DNA of 64,000 bases from Nematostella vectensis (GCF_932526225.1 NC_064038.1:4712001-4776000), one strand, 5' to 3'; positions 46,447-58,830 are shown, counted from the first letter of the stretch. A program made the numbers and translations. The notes: a model not told the origin generated them from the letters alone.

Positions 46447-48165
46447 TGAATTACATCTTTTGCGCTTAGGAGAAAGTGTCAATCTATTACATAAGTGTCC
46501 AGAGAAGTGCTAGAATATTTGATAACAGGTAAAAAAGGTGGCGAGTTTGAAAAGTCAGTATTTTCTTTCTGCCTCGCCCACTCGTTTCTACTTTTAAATA
46601 CACACACAAAAATGATAATAGTAAAAGTAAACATTCTCTGAAACAAAGGGCAACATATCTTGATTTAACTTTTCTTCTTTCATGGCAACATTTATCTTTA
46701 AATCAACCTGATCAACATTCACTATTTTCTCGAAATATTCTTCCATATTTTCTTCTGAACAATTCAAATATTTCTTCTTCAAATGATAATAATGACAATA
46801 AAAACAGTGTGGATCGTGTTTGATCCTTCTAAGCCTTAATTGAACATCCGCCAAGGGACATTATCACAAAAAGTAAAAGAATCGAGGGGGAAAAAGTCTT
46901 CGATTAAAATTCTATTCTTCAGACGTAAATGTTAATATTTGACGAGGATGGGTTTCAAAGAACGACAGCTTTAGAGGCCGATTTGTAAAGCAATTGAAGT
47001 CCTAACGAGAGTTTAATTTAATTTCGACTTCATATCGTTGTAATTCATAAGAAGGAATACACTCTTTTAAAAACGTCTAATTTTCAGTTGAGGCTGGGCC
47101 GTTCTTAGTTTTTAATCATTTTAAGGCTGGAAATGTTCTTTTGGAAGCTCCTAAATTTTAGTGTATATAAAGATATAAAACACAATGAATTATTAGGAAG
47201 AGAATTACCAAATGATCAATATCTGTAGGTTAGAACCCATCAGACCTAACTAAAAAAGTACATGTACAATCTTTTAAAGTGAATAACGTTCCGAATTTCC
47301 ATTCAACACGGACAGGCACATATCTCTCTATAGAACACTCTTATGTTTGTCATTTCTAATTCATTTCCGATATCCTTTCCTTCCTCCTGGGACAGGAGAA
47401 AAATAAACAAAAGCATACACCATTTTTTTTTTTTTCGTTTATATTCAATATAAATATAAGGAATATCCTCTTTCTCTGTGAAAATTATTAAAATTCCGCA
47501 AAAAAATAAAGTAAAACGATAATGTGTGTGTTGTACATAAACCTTTTGCTAATAATTTAGCTATTTAAGGTGGCACGGCGAGGTTGTTTTGGCTTAAACA
47601 GCTTATACTAAGTTCCCTGTATTAGACTCATTTTCGGCTCGATTTTCGTGAATTTTTCAGATTTTATTAATACATCAATGCTTTGTCAGATCCCGCAAGA
47701 TTCACACTTGTTTGAAATAAAATTATATTTTTTCATGCAAGGTAAATGGAAGCAATATTTTCATATTAAAATAAAAATATCGAAATCTGCGCGATGATTT
47801 TTTTTCTAAATTCACAGTAACACCTAACAATACTCCAGCTTGAAGCACACGAATTTTTGGCTTAAAACTGACCTGTCAAACTTCGCGATTGATGCATCTA
47901 TATTTTACGCCAAAATTGTCCTCGCAATCTTGCCTACAAAGATCCATCCCCGAATTTACGCCCCCTGCTAAGTTCACACCCTAAGGCAACTTGTGTGAGA
48001 GGGGCAAGAGGACCAGTGTTGCACAAGAATAAATTCCAGATGGTCAATTCGAGAGTATTTTTATTAAGATAATTTGGAAACTAAATATTTTTTTCCTTTT
48101 CAACATTTGAGCCCAAGCCGCGCCTCTTCTAAACTATTACCCGACGCTATGGCTAAAATAGGCCT
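46447..48165. other. Gene-poor AT-rich stretch
   Basis: No supported gene. A minus-strand frame at 46854-46594 (with HDPHCFYCHYYHLKKKYLNC) could be a terminal exon of the gene upstream, but has no clear acceptor. The 3' end of the minus-strand gene at 50092-57188 probably lies somewhere here or in 48.6-50.0 kb. Confidence 0.35.
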
Positions 48166-48306
48166 TGTGCTACTAGACATAACGACATAAGACAAAAAAA
48201 AACATTTTTTTCTTTTATGTCGTTATGTCCATGTCGTTATGTTGGGCTTAAAAGAGTGCGCGTGCCCATGCCGTTATGTCTTTATGTCACAAGTGTGCAC
48301 CAGGCA
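48166..48306. mobile_element. TGCCTGGTGCA palindromic element, copy 3
   Basis: Left GTGCTACTAGACATAACGAC and right end ...GTGTGCACCAGGCA, with a central A-run/T-run hairpin and repeated GACATAACGACATAA. It is nearly the compact, intact form of the family. Confidence 0.75.
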
Positions 48307-48436
48307 TCACTCTCACATAATTTGGGGATAATCAAACTCAAGATTTCGTACACGCAAGATTTGATATACGTGAAATATAGATATTAGTATTGCAGTATGT
48401 ATTTTTTTTATTTTTTATTTTATTTTGGCTTGTTAT

Positions 48437-48560
48437 GCCAGGTACCACTAGTAGCATAACGACATAGGCGCGCGATTATGTATTTATGTCGAACCACTTA
48501 CACTTGAACATAAAAATGCGCGCGCTTTTATGCCGTTACGTCAGTAGTGTGCACCAGGCA
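48437..48560. mobile_element. TGCCTGGTGCA palindromic element, copy 4
   Basis: Begins TGCCAGGTACCACTAGTAGC and ends AGTAGTGTGCACCAGGCA, with ATAACGACATAGG-like interior. It is only 130 bp from copy 3. Confidence 0.75.
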
Positions 48561-48929
48561 TGCATGCTGCTGTGCGGCTTACGTTAACGGTTGTTTAAGT
48601 AGCATTTGCACGTAGGTAATAAAGCTTGCGTTATCAGTTGATTATTAGCAGATAACACGTAGGTAAAAACACAAGCCTTAGCACGTCGTTAAAAAACTTG
48701 CTTAGCAGATATGTTAGCTAATGTGGACTGTGACCTGTGTTAGCAATGGGTCAGAAATCGAATTTTGCCGCAGCGTTAATTATTGGAAGTAACAGTAAAA
48801 AGTATAGCCGTTTCTCTAGTGTATGTTTCGATTACATCCAAGGGCGTGGCAGGCACGACAACGAGGCGGAACAAGGCCGGCGGAGGTGCCTGAGAAAGTC
48901 CCTATTGGCGTTGCTACTACTTGCTAAAT

Positions 48930-49174
48930 TTAAAGCCGCATTGTCACCAGTTTACTTCCGGATGTCCGACGGAAACCTCAACCGAAAGAATCTATTAAAA
49001 ATCCGAGGTATTAAACAGGCCATCCGCTCTAAATTATCAATCACATCCTCAAAAAAACTTCCAATAGACTTACTGCTTTCCATATTTTGAAATATTTTTC
49101 GCGTTTTCCATTAAAAATCATCGGATATTGTTACGTAATCGACCGGAAGTAGACTGGTGACAATGCGGCTTTAA
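48930..49174. mobile_element. TTAA-flanked MITE, copy 2 (inverted relative to copy 1)
   Basis: TTAA at both ends, terminal repeat AGCCGCATTGTCACCAGTTT and its complement. The interior matches the element at 2853-3105 in reverse orientation (for example GGCCATCCGCTCTAAATTAT versus ATAATTTAGAGCGGATGGCC). Confidence 0.85.
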
Positions 49175-50091
49175 GTTACTTATGTTAGTAGTCAAAGCAG
49201 TCATGCCAGCGTTAACGGTCGGATCATAGAAGTTAAGTTTTGCAGTTACTTACAACATTGTGCATTAACGGGGGGTTAATATTTTCGGCGTGTCGTTTTC
49301 TTTCTCCTTTACGTTTTCGCTTGCTGAGTTAATGATTGTGTTTCGATAGTTAATTTCTGTCTAATTCAATGGTTGCGATTCCCAAATCCAAAACGCAAAT
49401 CATACCAGCTTTAGAGGGCATTTATATTTGCGCCTGCTTCAGCGTTAACGTTTTTGTCCACGTTTTCGCATAGTTAACCATGGGTAACGTCATCGTTTCA
49501 GTTTCCGAGAGTTGCCAGCCTCACGCACGTGTCGTGATGTACCGGAAGTCAATAACATGTTTATAATATCTCTCTAGTAGCTCTGCCACGTGTGTGGCAA
49601 AGACGCGAGATCAATGAGGACAGGTGACAAGAGTTCTGGCGACGCGCTCTACGCACAATATATGAACACCACAACACAGCACAGAGGGAATAGCCAAGCG
49701 CTCGAATACCACAAATTTTAAGAGAATCTTTTGTGCCGAAATAAGACTTAGCGTAAAATCCAGACTAAATAAAAAATCCCAGAGAAGGGAAAACAGCCGC
49801 CATCCGAAGATGAGATTAAAAATTAATCGTCGGATATTTATACTGTGTTCTAAACGACGCCGCGATTGAAAAATTCCCGACATCGTTAAAACGATGGGGG
49901 TGGGGAATTTCACGACTGATTCAATCACTTAGTTGTTTTAAATGAAACCTGAATTCAGTAATCGTTGAAAAATGCTACACGATCAGTGCAAAGTTCTCAC
50001 TTGTAATCCCCTTTTATTTCCCACTGATAAGCGCTTAGTGGCGGGCATTCACCCTCACCGCGCGAATGAGACGCACAATGCCTCTACTCAC
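49175..50091. other. Stretch without a supported gene
   Basis: It lies downstream of exon E of the 50-57-kb minus gene; a next exon with incoming phase 1 should exist further left, but I could not identify it. No regular repeat was seen. Confidence 0.35.
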
Positions 50092-53000
50092 CTAGATCAC
50101 GTTCTTGAGCCTTTTTCGCCGCCTACGGAAACAAAAACAAATGCATCCAGCAATAAGCATGTAGTCTAAGAGTTAAACATCACTGCGAAGAGCATAACTC
50201 GTACCAAAAACTCCAGCTCTGTCGCGAGGGAGGTGACATAGTTGCCATACATCTAAACGTGTAGATCATAAACAGCTCACAGACTACTGCGCACAGGCGC
50301 TTCCAGGAGCTTGAGCTGTGTGCGACGGTACTGAACCACAACCGGGTGAAGTAAAGGCGCCATAGCGCAGAGAATGTTATTGAACAGAAAGGTCTTTTGC
50401 TTACGAGATCTCGAAAATAGTACCCAGTGTCACGAAGAGGTTAATACGCGGAGCAGACTGAAATCAATACAGAATAAAAGGGTTCCCGTGAATTATTCAT
50501 CACAGTTGCCGTACATTCTGCATAAATGAGCAGAGAAAAAAACAACTCACGGAATCTCGAGAAGCCGCAAATATGACACGACGTCAAGACGGAAATTTCA
50601 CGATCGGTAATCTACTTGGCCGATGGTCTCGACCGGAATATTTTGGTTAAATTTGAGAGATCAACGATCACGTAAAATATTCGACCAAGTATGCCATACA
50701 TCAAGAGTTCAACTTGCCCGAGCGCTTTACGACAAGGGTTCAACTTGATCGAGCGCTTTACGACAAGGGTTCAACTTAACCGAGCGTTTTACGACAAAAG
50801 TTAAACTTGACCGAGCGCTTTACTACAAAAGTTCAACTTGACCGAGCGCTTTACGGAGGGTTCAGGTTCACTTGATCTCGAATGCTTCACGACAATTCCT
50901 TTATAAGGCCGAGTGTTCCACGAATAAAGCTAAAATCGACAAAGTGCTTGACGAACATTGCTAAAAGATATGCACATTTTTTTAGAAAATAACCCAGCCT
51001 AATCATTCACTCAATCCCCTTAGAAGAGCACGAGTTCAGATGCTATCTCTTAACTAGACTAAACATCACACGTCTATTCCCAATTTCACGCTGAGATGGT
51101 GTTAGCTCTAGAGATAAGCCATGCGATCTTCACCACCGATCAGGTGCAGAGCAGGGTATTCATCATGAGTGATCTATTCTCAATTCGGAACCGTGAAGGC
51201 TAGATAATCTATAAGCGATTGAGCACTGGGTAACTATCCCATATCTAAGAAAGATCAACCCTTCATGATCGAGTTGTTTTTGTGGGTATTTCAGCTGCTT
51301 GATTTTGTTCTTGTGTTTTAAGCATGATCGGCGGTGGGAGGGTTGGGGGATTTTTGCACCCCAACTCACATCCTTCTCGATGCCAAAGTATCTATACCTG
51401 TGGCACTTCAAGGTCGACTTACTCGATGAACCAAAGATTAGAGCCTATGAGCGCTGACCTCACCTTTTCAGCTTGACAGTATTCGCACGTTTCGTCGTGG
51501 TCCGAATCTTGGCTTTGTTTCGACGATAGGTCACGTGACGCCATGCCGACAGAAAATGTACCCGCTGACCCATGAGCACGGCGGGCGCCAGCGGCTCTAT
51601 TTGTTTTCTCATCTTCGTCCTCCGAGGAAGAGCCAGAACATCTGAACGATAGCAAAACGACTTCAGTAATTTGCTGTCTTATTAAGATATAAAGATATCG
51701 TTGGCTTATATACGGGGAAAAAGGGGTGAGGAGGAGAAAGATCCTGGATATCTGATAACAGTAGTAAAACGGCTTCTGAATTTTGCTGTCTTATATACAG
51801 GGAGAAAGGGGTGAGGGGGAGGAAGATCATGGATATCTGATAACAGTAGTAAAACGGCTTCTGAATTTTGCGTCTTATATACAGGGAGAAAGGGGTGAGG
51901 GGGAGGAAGATCATGGATATCTGATAACAGCAGTAAAACGGCTTCTGAATTTTGCGTCTTATATACAGGGAGAAAGGGGACAAGGGGCTCCTGGGTCAAT
52001 CCATCGGATTCATAATTTTAAACTTTGAGGAGCCAGCTCATCATCACCAACGACGCATTGCGACTATCGGCTAAATTGCGGAATATCTATTGCGATATTT
52101 TCGATCGGATTTAGTAAACAAAATATAAAACTCAGTTCGAGAATTCTAAAATCATCATCGTCTGACTGCATCAGGGTCCTTAATGACGTCGAATGGTGGA
52201 TAGATGCTTTACCTTGGCTGTAGTGAGCGCCGGTTCTCGCGTTTGCGTGACGCGTAAGGCGCGCGCTCCGGGATCACCTCGCTCAACGGGCGTGACCCGC
52301 GGGACCTTTGCTTGTTACCCGCAAAGTCCACATCCGGGACTTGCGACACGTTCTCTTGACTGCGCGTCCTTTTTTTCTGGGCTGAAACTAAAATAATAAT
52401 CAGACTCCATAGCTATTCTTGCTTGTTGAAAAATTAATTTTAGCGATTTTGTTGTTATCAAGATACACTTCAGGTTGTTTTAGGTTTCCTACCGGTTTTG
52501 GCGTTTTGGGGGTATTTTTACAAGACAATAAATCATTCGAGACCACTAAAATAAATAAAAATTACAAAACCTGATAACGACTACATGGAATAGTTAGAGA
52601 ACGTAACCTGCGAGAAAACTATAAATGATATTGACCTAATAACAATAGTTACAGGTGTGTCATGTGTCAGGCCACGACATGTCACGTGTCACGCCACGTC
52701 ACATGAGAAGCACATGCAGCCGTCTATTCCTAAGCAAGACATTGGATAACAGTAACGAGCCAATCACGTGACGACATGTCACGTGAGAAGCACATGCAGC
52801 CATCCATTCCCGAGCCAGACATTGGGTAACAGTAACGAGTCAATCACGTCACGATGGCATGTCACGTGGCCAAAAAACTTTACTTACAGACTTTGCGTCC
52901 CGCCAGGCTTCCGGTCTCGTATTCCTTGAGTAGAGAGGCCTTCTGCGCAATCAGTTTATGAATCTCGTCATCCCGACACAGCCAGATATGCTTACCCCGC

Positions 53001-56000
53001 TCGTGCTTCCCATGCGCATGCGCGGGGTGCGTCTTGGAGTGATGGTTGTGCACGCCTATACTCTGGGGAGAGACCGCTGAAGCTTTGTCCTCGTAGGATC
53101 GCCGCTTCGCCTTGTTGTCATTTCGCACGCTTTTTGTGTGAACCGCCGTGGGCTGTGTCCGTGGACTTTTTTCCTCTTGGCTTTTAGTCTCATCGACATT
53201 TTCTTCGTCTGTTCCTATTAGATTAACGAGAAACGTGCTCAAACATAATAATAAAATAAGATTAGGAATCCCTAAATGGCCAAGTTCAAAAGTGCATTGA
53301 AACAATGGTAAAATGCCGTTAAACAAAGAAAGAAAAAAGTGTAAGATAAAATATGCAGAGGAATGTAGCATTTATTGTAATGACGCTTAGAGAGTTTGGG
53401 CAATATCCATTGTTTGTTTTGATTGGAATGAAGCTTTGCTGTCCGTAAGAAAGTGTGACGCCGAGAGGGGGACTTGGGTGGGTCTACCAGACAAGAACAA
53501 GACCAAAACCAGCTCCCGTTGCCACGGCCACGAAATCCATTCAATTGTGATATTCTACCAAAGGTTGACAACAATTTCGATCTATATCAAAACGGTAATA
53601 AGTTCTGAACTGCAAAATTGAGGAGAACAAGCAAGCGTCGGATAATATCACTATTGTTTGTTACGATTGTCGATTTACACTGTGCAATTCTCTAGGATTC
53701 ATCGCCCCTACTGATTGCCAAGACGCGCAAATGAATACATAAAAATATTTAGAATTCAAACGTCGTATTATCCATGAGCCGTATTCAATGCAAATGCCTG
53801 CAAATGAAGATGAAACAATCGACTCGATTCATTTGCATGCATTTGCATTGAATAAGGCTCATGGATAAAACGACGTTTGAACTTTGCCTTAAAGATCCCG
53901 CTTCGCCAAAATGGGTTGCCGAATTACCAAAATTAATGTGTCCAGTGGCGTTCCCTAGCCGGATTTGTAGACCTAAACCTGCCATTTGAATTTTCAGAGC
54001 TCTAAGGCGCCTAAGGCGGGTGAAAAAGAGGCGAGCTTGGGTTAGAACCCTCCCCTCCTCTCTCGTACCCGCACCCTGGATTCCCCAGGATGCTGCACTT
54101 ACCGATCGCAACAGACTTCGTAACTCCTTTCTTGCCCTTTTCTCTCCTTATCTCACCATTGGTACTCCCCTCTTGTCTCTCTTCCCGCCTTTGCGCTCGC
54201 TCATTGGACCGCTTAGCGGCAAGATTTTCCGCGCTCCGTTTATACGCCTTACCAAGTTCCTCTGTAGTGGTCTTCTGTCGAGAATCCCTACCGTTCACAG
54301 GTTTAGTTCGGGTTTTACCAGGGTTCTCCGGCTTCTTTTGAGGTTTTCCAGGAAGGGCGGCATTGCTTTTTTTCTTTGCCGGGTCAGCCTTGATGGCTAT
54401 TCCCGGTGCTGACTTTCGAGCGTCCGGGGCGCTAGCTTTGGCAGCCTTCACAGTTTTTTTATTGTCCCTCACTCCGCGCGGACTGTTTTTTCTATCCTGT
54501 TGGGTTGACGATTCTTTCAATAATAAGGACTTTTGCTTTGTATTCTTCGTGGTTAAATTCTCTGAACTACTAGTAAGGCTACTGGTCACGCTACTGGGTC
54601 GGGATGTGTTCTTTTTTCGCTCGCCTTTTCCTTCACTTGCCTTTTCTTCTTTGTTCTTCGTTATATTCTGACTTTGAGTAGTCTTCGCGCGTGCCGCACT
54701 TTTCACGGCCATAGAAAGCTCCGCAATATTACTTTTAGTTTTAGATGTCCTAAATGTATTCTGTACTGTTTTTTGTTTCCTAAAGATATCCTTATTAGGC
54801 TTTGTTTCTTTCGTCAAAAGCCCAGCATTCTCACCGCAACTGTCCTCATCATCGTCGTCATCATATCTATCCTTTCTCCCTTCTTTACTATCCTCTTGTT
54901 TAGAACTCGGTTCAGGTTGTGGGTGCTCTCTAATAAGCAAGTTTTCATGCGATCCGTGGAGATCGTCTTCTTCTTCTTCTGAAACATCAGGCACCTTCTT
55001 GATAGCGTCAAGAAGTGGTCTTCCCTCTAGATGCTCATCCTCTGACACATCTTGGCTCGAACCTTCTGGTGTTCTCCCTCTTGGGCTGTTCCCATCGTCC
55101 AGTAAAGGCTCCTCTGTGTTCGAGAACATGTCATCAGATTCTGACTCAGGTCTACCAAACTCTGGCGTTACTACCCGCTCAGAAGATTCCGCTCCTGAGA
55201 ACATGTCTTCTTCCTCATCCTTCTTCTCCTCCTCTTCTGAGGCCTCCTCCACTGGTGAAGCGATAATCAAGGGTGGCGGCTCTTGGGGCGGCTCTGGCCT
55301 TATCTCCCTAACTATGGTTAGCAGCTCGGGTGAGCTAGTTCTTAAGGGCTCACTCTGGTAATTCTCAGAGTTACCCAGATCCTCCTCCGAGGATAACACC
55401 CTTTCAGGCGTGTCATCATCCAAATGGATCAGAGTCTCTTCAGGTTCATCTGGGTCATCATCATTTGGGAGATGTTGTGATGCCTCATGTCTCTCCTCAC
55501 CTTTTCCTTCCTCCTCCTTCTCCTCCTCCTCTTCTTCCTCCTCATCTTCCCTAATCCCATTCTCTGTTATTCCATTCTCCTGCTCCTTGTCATCATCACT
55601 GTCAAGAGGAGGAGGCCCTTCCCTGAACCCCGCATCATTCTCCTCACTGCTTTGCCTCGCCAACTTGTCCTTAGGTCTAATAAAGAGTTCCCTGTCACTC
55701 TCTGGCCCGCTCGACATACTCTTAGTTGGCGACAGCAATACAGGATCCTGGCTGTGATCGCTGAGTACTTGGGGCGGGGTAAAGCATAAATCACTGTCGT
55801 CATACTCATAGTCATCCTCACTGTCTAGGGGAGGTGGCCCCTCCTTGACGTCTGAGTCACTATCGCTATCGTACTTGGTGTAGCTGGTGTTTTCATTGCT
55901 GTAACCAACAATCTCGGTGTCACTACTTTCTTCAATGGCATCACCATCTTGGACATCTATTACTGGAGCAGCACCGGACGCTTCAAAGATGTCTGCAATA

Positions 56001-57188
56001 AACCGCAGTTAAATATAAGTACTGTAGACAATTTTTTTCTTAACTATAATTTATAATTTGTTATCATTTCCTTGCTTTACCATGCCATACTAGCAAGTTC
56101 CACAACATTGACCAACTAAGCTCCACATGAAGACATTCCATACTGACCCAGCCAATCAGGTAACAGTGCTTTTACACTCTGCCAATCAGGAAACAGAACT
56201 CTTACACTCAACCAATCAGGTAACAGTGCTCTCACCCTCAGCCAATCAGGTAACAGTGCTCTCATGCTCAGCCAATCAGGTAACAGTGCTCTCACACTCA
56301 GCCAATCAGATACATACACTTCAAACTGATATTTTGGACACTTTTAATAGGAGTTAAATTTCCAAACTAATTGGTTTAGAAAAGTCAATGTTTTAAATTT
56401 GAACTTCAATTGATCAAAATTGTAAAACTATGCTAATGCTCAATCAAATGCTAAGGTCTGTAAATTATACACCGTACCAGTCTCTTCCCTGTAAAATTAT
56501 AAAATGCTAATAAATAAATACTAATAATTATGTTTTAATTGTGACACCTGCAGGGACCTTATTTATAGGCACGAAGCCATGCAACAATATAAATTATAAT
56601 TTACATGCATATTTACAGGAAACAAAATTTCCGAAACAGTCTGTAATTGTTAGTTTGCGGCTGAATGTCACCTGCTGATCTCCATAGATTGTAATGGGTG
56701 ACCCTCTTTATTCTTGTGCCATTTATGTTATCAGGAAATAAAGGGGATTGTCTGGCTTAATGTTCTGAATGAACCTGACACATTTTTTTCTTCCCTTCTA
56801 CCGGCTAGTGTATCTAGATTAGCTGCTTCCAAGGCAGCTTCATAGGAAATGTGCAGATAAATAATTCTGAAAGCATATTTTTGAATAGCCTCAACAGAGT
56901 TTGCGAGGAATTGTGGTAGATCAGCAAATACAACAGATGCGTACTCTATTTGGATAGGCTAAAGTCTGTAATCCGTACACCTTCTGCATCTTTACTGTAA
57001 AATTATCAAATGCTAAGGTTTACAAAATCATACACTGTACCAGTATACTCCATGATTAAATCTTTGTCCTCTGCCATGGTGATTGGCAGGTCATTGACAG
57101 GTGGGCGAGGACTGGCGCCAGAGATCATAACAGCCCCGCCAGGTTTAGATGCCGCAGGCTTTTTCTTCTTAACTCTGTCACGCTCCAT
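50092..57188 (-). CDS. Large acidic, low-complexity protein of unknown family, 5' five coding exons
   Basis: Minus-strand coding exons: A 57188-57041, B 55992-54103, C 53214-52884, D 51641-51464, E 50122-50092. Phases 1, 1, 2, 0, 1 all match. The 3' end was not found, so at least 859 residues. It starts MERDRVKKKKPAASKPGG. Exon B is very acidic (long Glu runs, Ser-Asp clusters), holds a repeated motif KEGPPPLDSEDD / REGPPPLDSDDD, and ends in a basic Lys/Ser/Arg-rich part (SERNERAQRREE-like). Exon C is better ordered: HIWLCRDDEIHKLIAQKASL then LKEYETGSLAGRKVCK, which looks like a conserved helical motif. Exon D has HDETCEYCQAEK. There is no membrane helix or signal peptide. It looks like a nuclear or cytoskeletal scaffold, but I cannot name it. 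The exon C donor (TGTAA|GTAAAG) was chosen because only it keeps the frame into exon D. A non-coding first exon probably lies near 58840. Confidence 0.65.
50695..50880. repeat. ~30-bp minisatellite, about six copies
   Basis: GTTCAACTTGACCGAGCGCT plus TTACGACAA recurs about every 30 bp with variants. It lies in the intron between exons D and E of the unknown gene. Confidence 0.85.
51642..51995 (-). repeat. 84-bp array made of copies of the exon D acceptor (51-kb gene)
   Basis: Plus-strand text at the true junction (GAGGAAGAGCCAGAACATCT|GAACGATAGCAAAACGACTT...TTTGCTGTCTTAT) is matched in each 84-bp unit by GAGGAAGATCATGGATATCT|GATAACAGTAGTAAAACGGC...TTTTGC(TG)TCTTAT. So each unit copies about 20 bases of exon, the acceptor and about 60 bases of intron. 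Three full copies plus a partial one. Confidence 0.85.
52640..52862. repeat. ~85-bp direct duplication with CACGTG boxes
   Basis: CACGTGAGAAGCACATGCAG...ACATTGGATAACAGTAACGA occurs twice (second copy CACATGCAGCCATCCATTCC), with several CACGTG and CACGTC motifs around. It begins about 20 bp downstream of the exon C donor but does not include it. Confidence 0.7.
53755..53881. repeat. 127-bp palindromic MITE
   Basis: TTCAAACGTCGTATTATCCA...ATTCAATGCAAATGC pairs with GCATTTGCATTGAATAAGGC...TGGATAAAACGACGTTTGAA. It lies between exons B and C of the unknown gene. Confidence 0.85.
56145..56312. repeat. 30-bp minisatellite with CCAAT boxes, five to six copies
   Basis: AGCCAATCAGGTAACAGTGC plus TCTCACACTC repeats in 30-bp steps. 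Every unit carries CCAATCAG, the CCAAT-box core bound by NF-Y in animals. It lies in the intron between exons A and B of the unknown gene; regulatory use is inference. Confidence 0.88.
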
Positions 57189-57341
57189 TCTACAAGATAA
57201 AACAAGATTTCTTCTCAAAATGCAAATCAAACGAATTACATGTAAAATTTCCCTTTTTATAAAGACAACATTTAAAAATGTGCCTTCTCAAGAGTGTCTA
57301 CAAGAAAGCTTAACTTCCATATAAAAAAGAATACTCAACAA

Positions 57342-57365
57342 ACAACATGGTGTACACCATGTTGT
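57342..57365. repeat. Perfect 24-bp palindrome
   Basis: ACAACATGGTGT followed directly by its complement ACACCATGTTGT. It lies about 150 bp upstream of the ATG of the unknown minus-strand gene, in its 5' intron or leader. Confidence 0.9.
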
Positions 57366-58830
57366 AAAGATTAATTTTTGATGTCACTGTGTACCTAGGG
57401 GGAAAAGTAGTCAGTAGCAAAGGTAGTATTTGCATCAATTTAGCTCATCTTTCTAGTTGCAAAATGTCACAATTAAATGTAAAACTACAAGCCCTCACAG
57501 CAGTAATAAAAAAAGGACCACAGTTATCAATTTGCACAGAACATTGATTCTGACATTGTGGAATGGTGAAACCATGATTAATTAGTACAAAATAGTGGTT
57601 AAATCAACATTGTGCTTTGCTTGATGGAAAATATAAAAAAAAAACGGGGGTCCTGCTGTCAAATGAGAAATATGTAGTTCAAGTCTGCAAAAATAAATAG
57701 ACAGACATTGGATTAAAATAGGTAAATATTTAAGGGCAGTTTTACAGAGAAAAAATAGTTAAAATAGGGTTGATAGAAAAACTGTAAAATGATCAAATGT
57801 AAAGATTGTCCAAATTGATGTTGCCAGAAATATTTCAATTATTATTAAACATCTGGTAAATAAAATGAAAAATTCTATTTTTTTCAGTGAGATACTGTAG
57901 AATTGGAGAAAAATAACAATACATAATTGGTCTCCTTAAAATTGAATTCCACCAATCTAGAAATTACATGAATATGTACATAAAATAAGAATATGCAAGT
58001 TAAAGCATAGCAGCTTGTACGCCCTGAAGAAATGATTAATTTGGCACCAGTTTATGAATCAAAATAAAAGTGTGCATATTAAAAAAAATCATGTTTAGAC
58101 AGACATTTGATGTAAATGAGAGGACCCTGGCATTGTGATGGTTTCAATGGAACACACTTGTCGATAAATTCACAAAGTCTACGTTTGGTAAAGTGTAGGA
58201 ACAAGAGCATTCGTGAGGACACCAGCGAAGAGGAAATGTCATGCCTAATACTAAAACTATACATCTATAATTCATGCGAAGAACCGGCGATCTGAGGAAC
58301 GGTTTCTCAAACAAAAACACAAGTTTTGTGTACAAACACGCAGAATCGTGTATTGAAACGAAGTAAATATTAAAGCAGATTCAACTGTACCGTGAACACA
58401 AATATCTCCATAAACGCAGTCTTTAAACGAGACAAGATTATATTGTCGGCATCAAGGACAATCAATTTGGTTACCAAACCAACTATCTAGATCTGAGTAA
58501 AAAAATAAATGAGAAATTACGAAGCATTACTTTAGCTTTCAATATGAGTTGAATCAGCATGCACAAGCACAAACAAAAATTAATGATTGACATTTAGAGA
58601 CTATCCAATTCAAAGAAACCTCGAATTGTCATAAAAAAAACCTTTAAAGGAACAACCGAAAACCAGACCCATCGTAACAGTAAAACACAAAATAATCTAC
58701 AAGTAAGATTGAGATAAAATGTTCTTTGATAATTTCCTACGGGCGCGTCAAGTTTCTCCATCGATTCTCACTCCTCAATTTCGTCTCGACCGCTAAAAGC
58801 CGACCACAAGGCGACATATAGAGCCTACAT
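57366..58830. other. AT-rich stretch, probable 5' UTR intron
   Basis: No coding exon seen. The acceptor TATCTTGTAG just before ATG 57188 implies a spliced leader exon further right, so this is probably 5' intron DNA of the unknown minus-strand gene. Confidence 0.45.

Noticed and set aside
46594-46854. Minus-strand frame with HCFYCHYYHLKKKY as terminal exon of the unknown gene
   Set aside because: Very AT-rich, no convincing acceptor, and its end (NVYFYYYHFCVCI) looks like translated intergenic DNA.
51663-52028. Repeated open frames on both strands at 51.7-52.0 kb
   Set aside because: Produced by the 84-bp array, which copies a splice acceptor; no start context or family match.
54020-55789. 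Ser/Phe/Leu-rich plus-strand frames opposite exon B
   Set aside because: These are the antisense of the Glu/Asp/Lys-rich exon B; composition follows from the complement and there are no splice or family signals.
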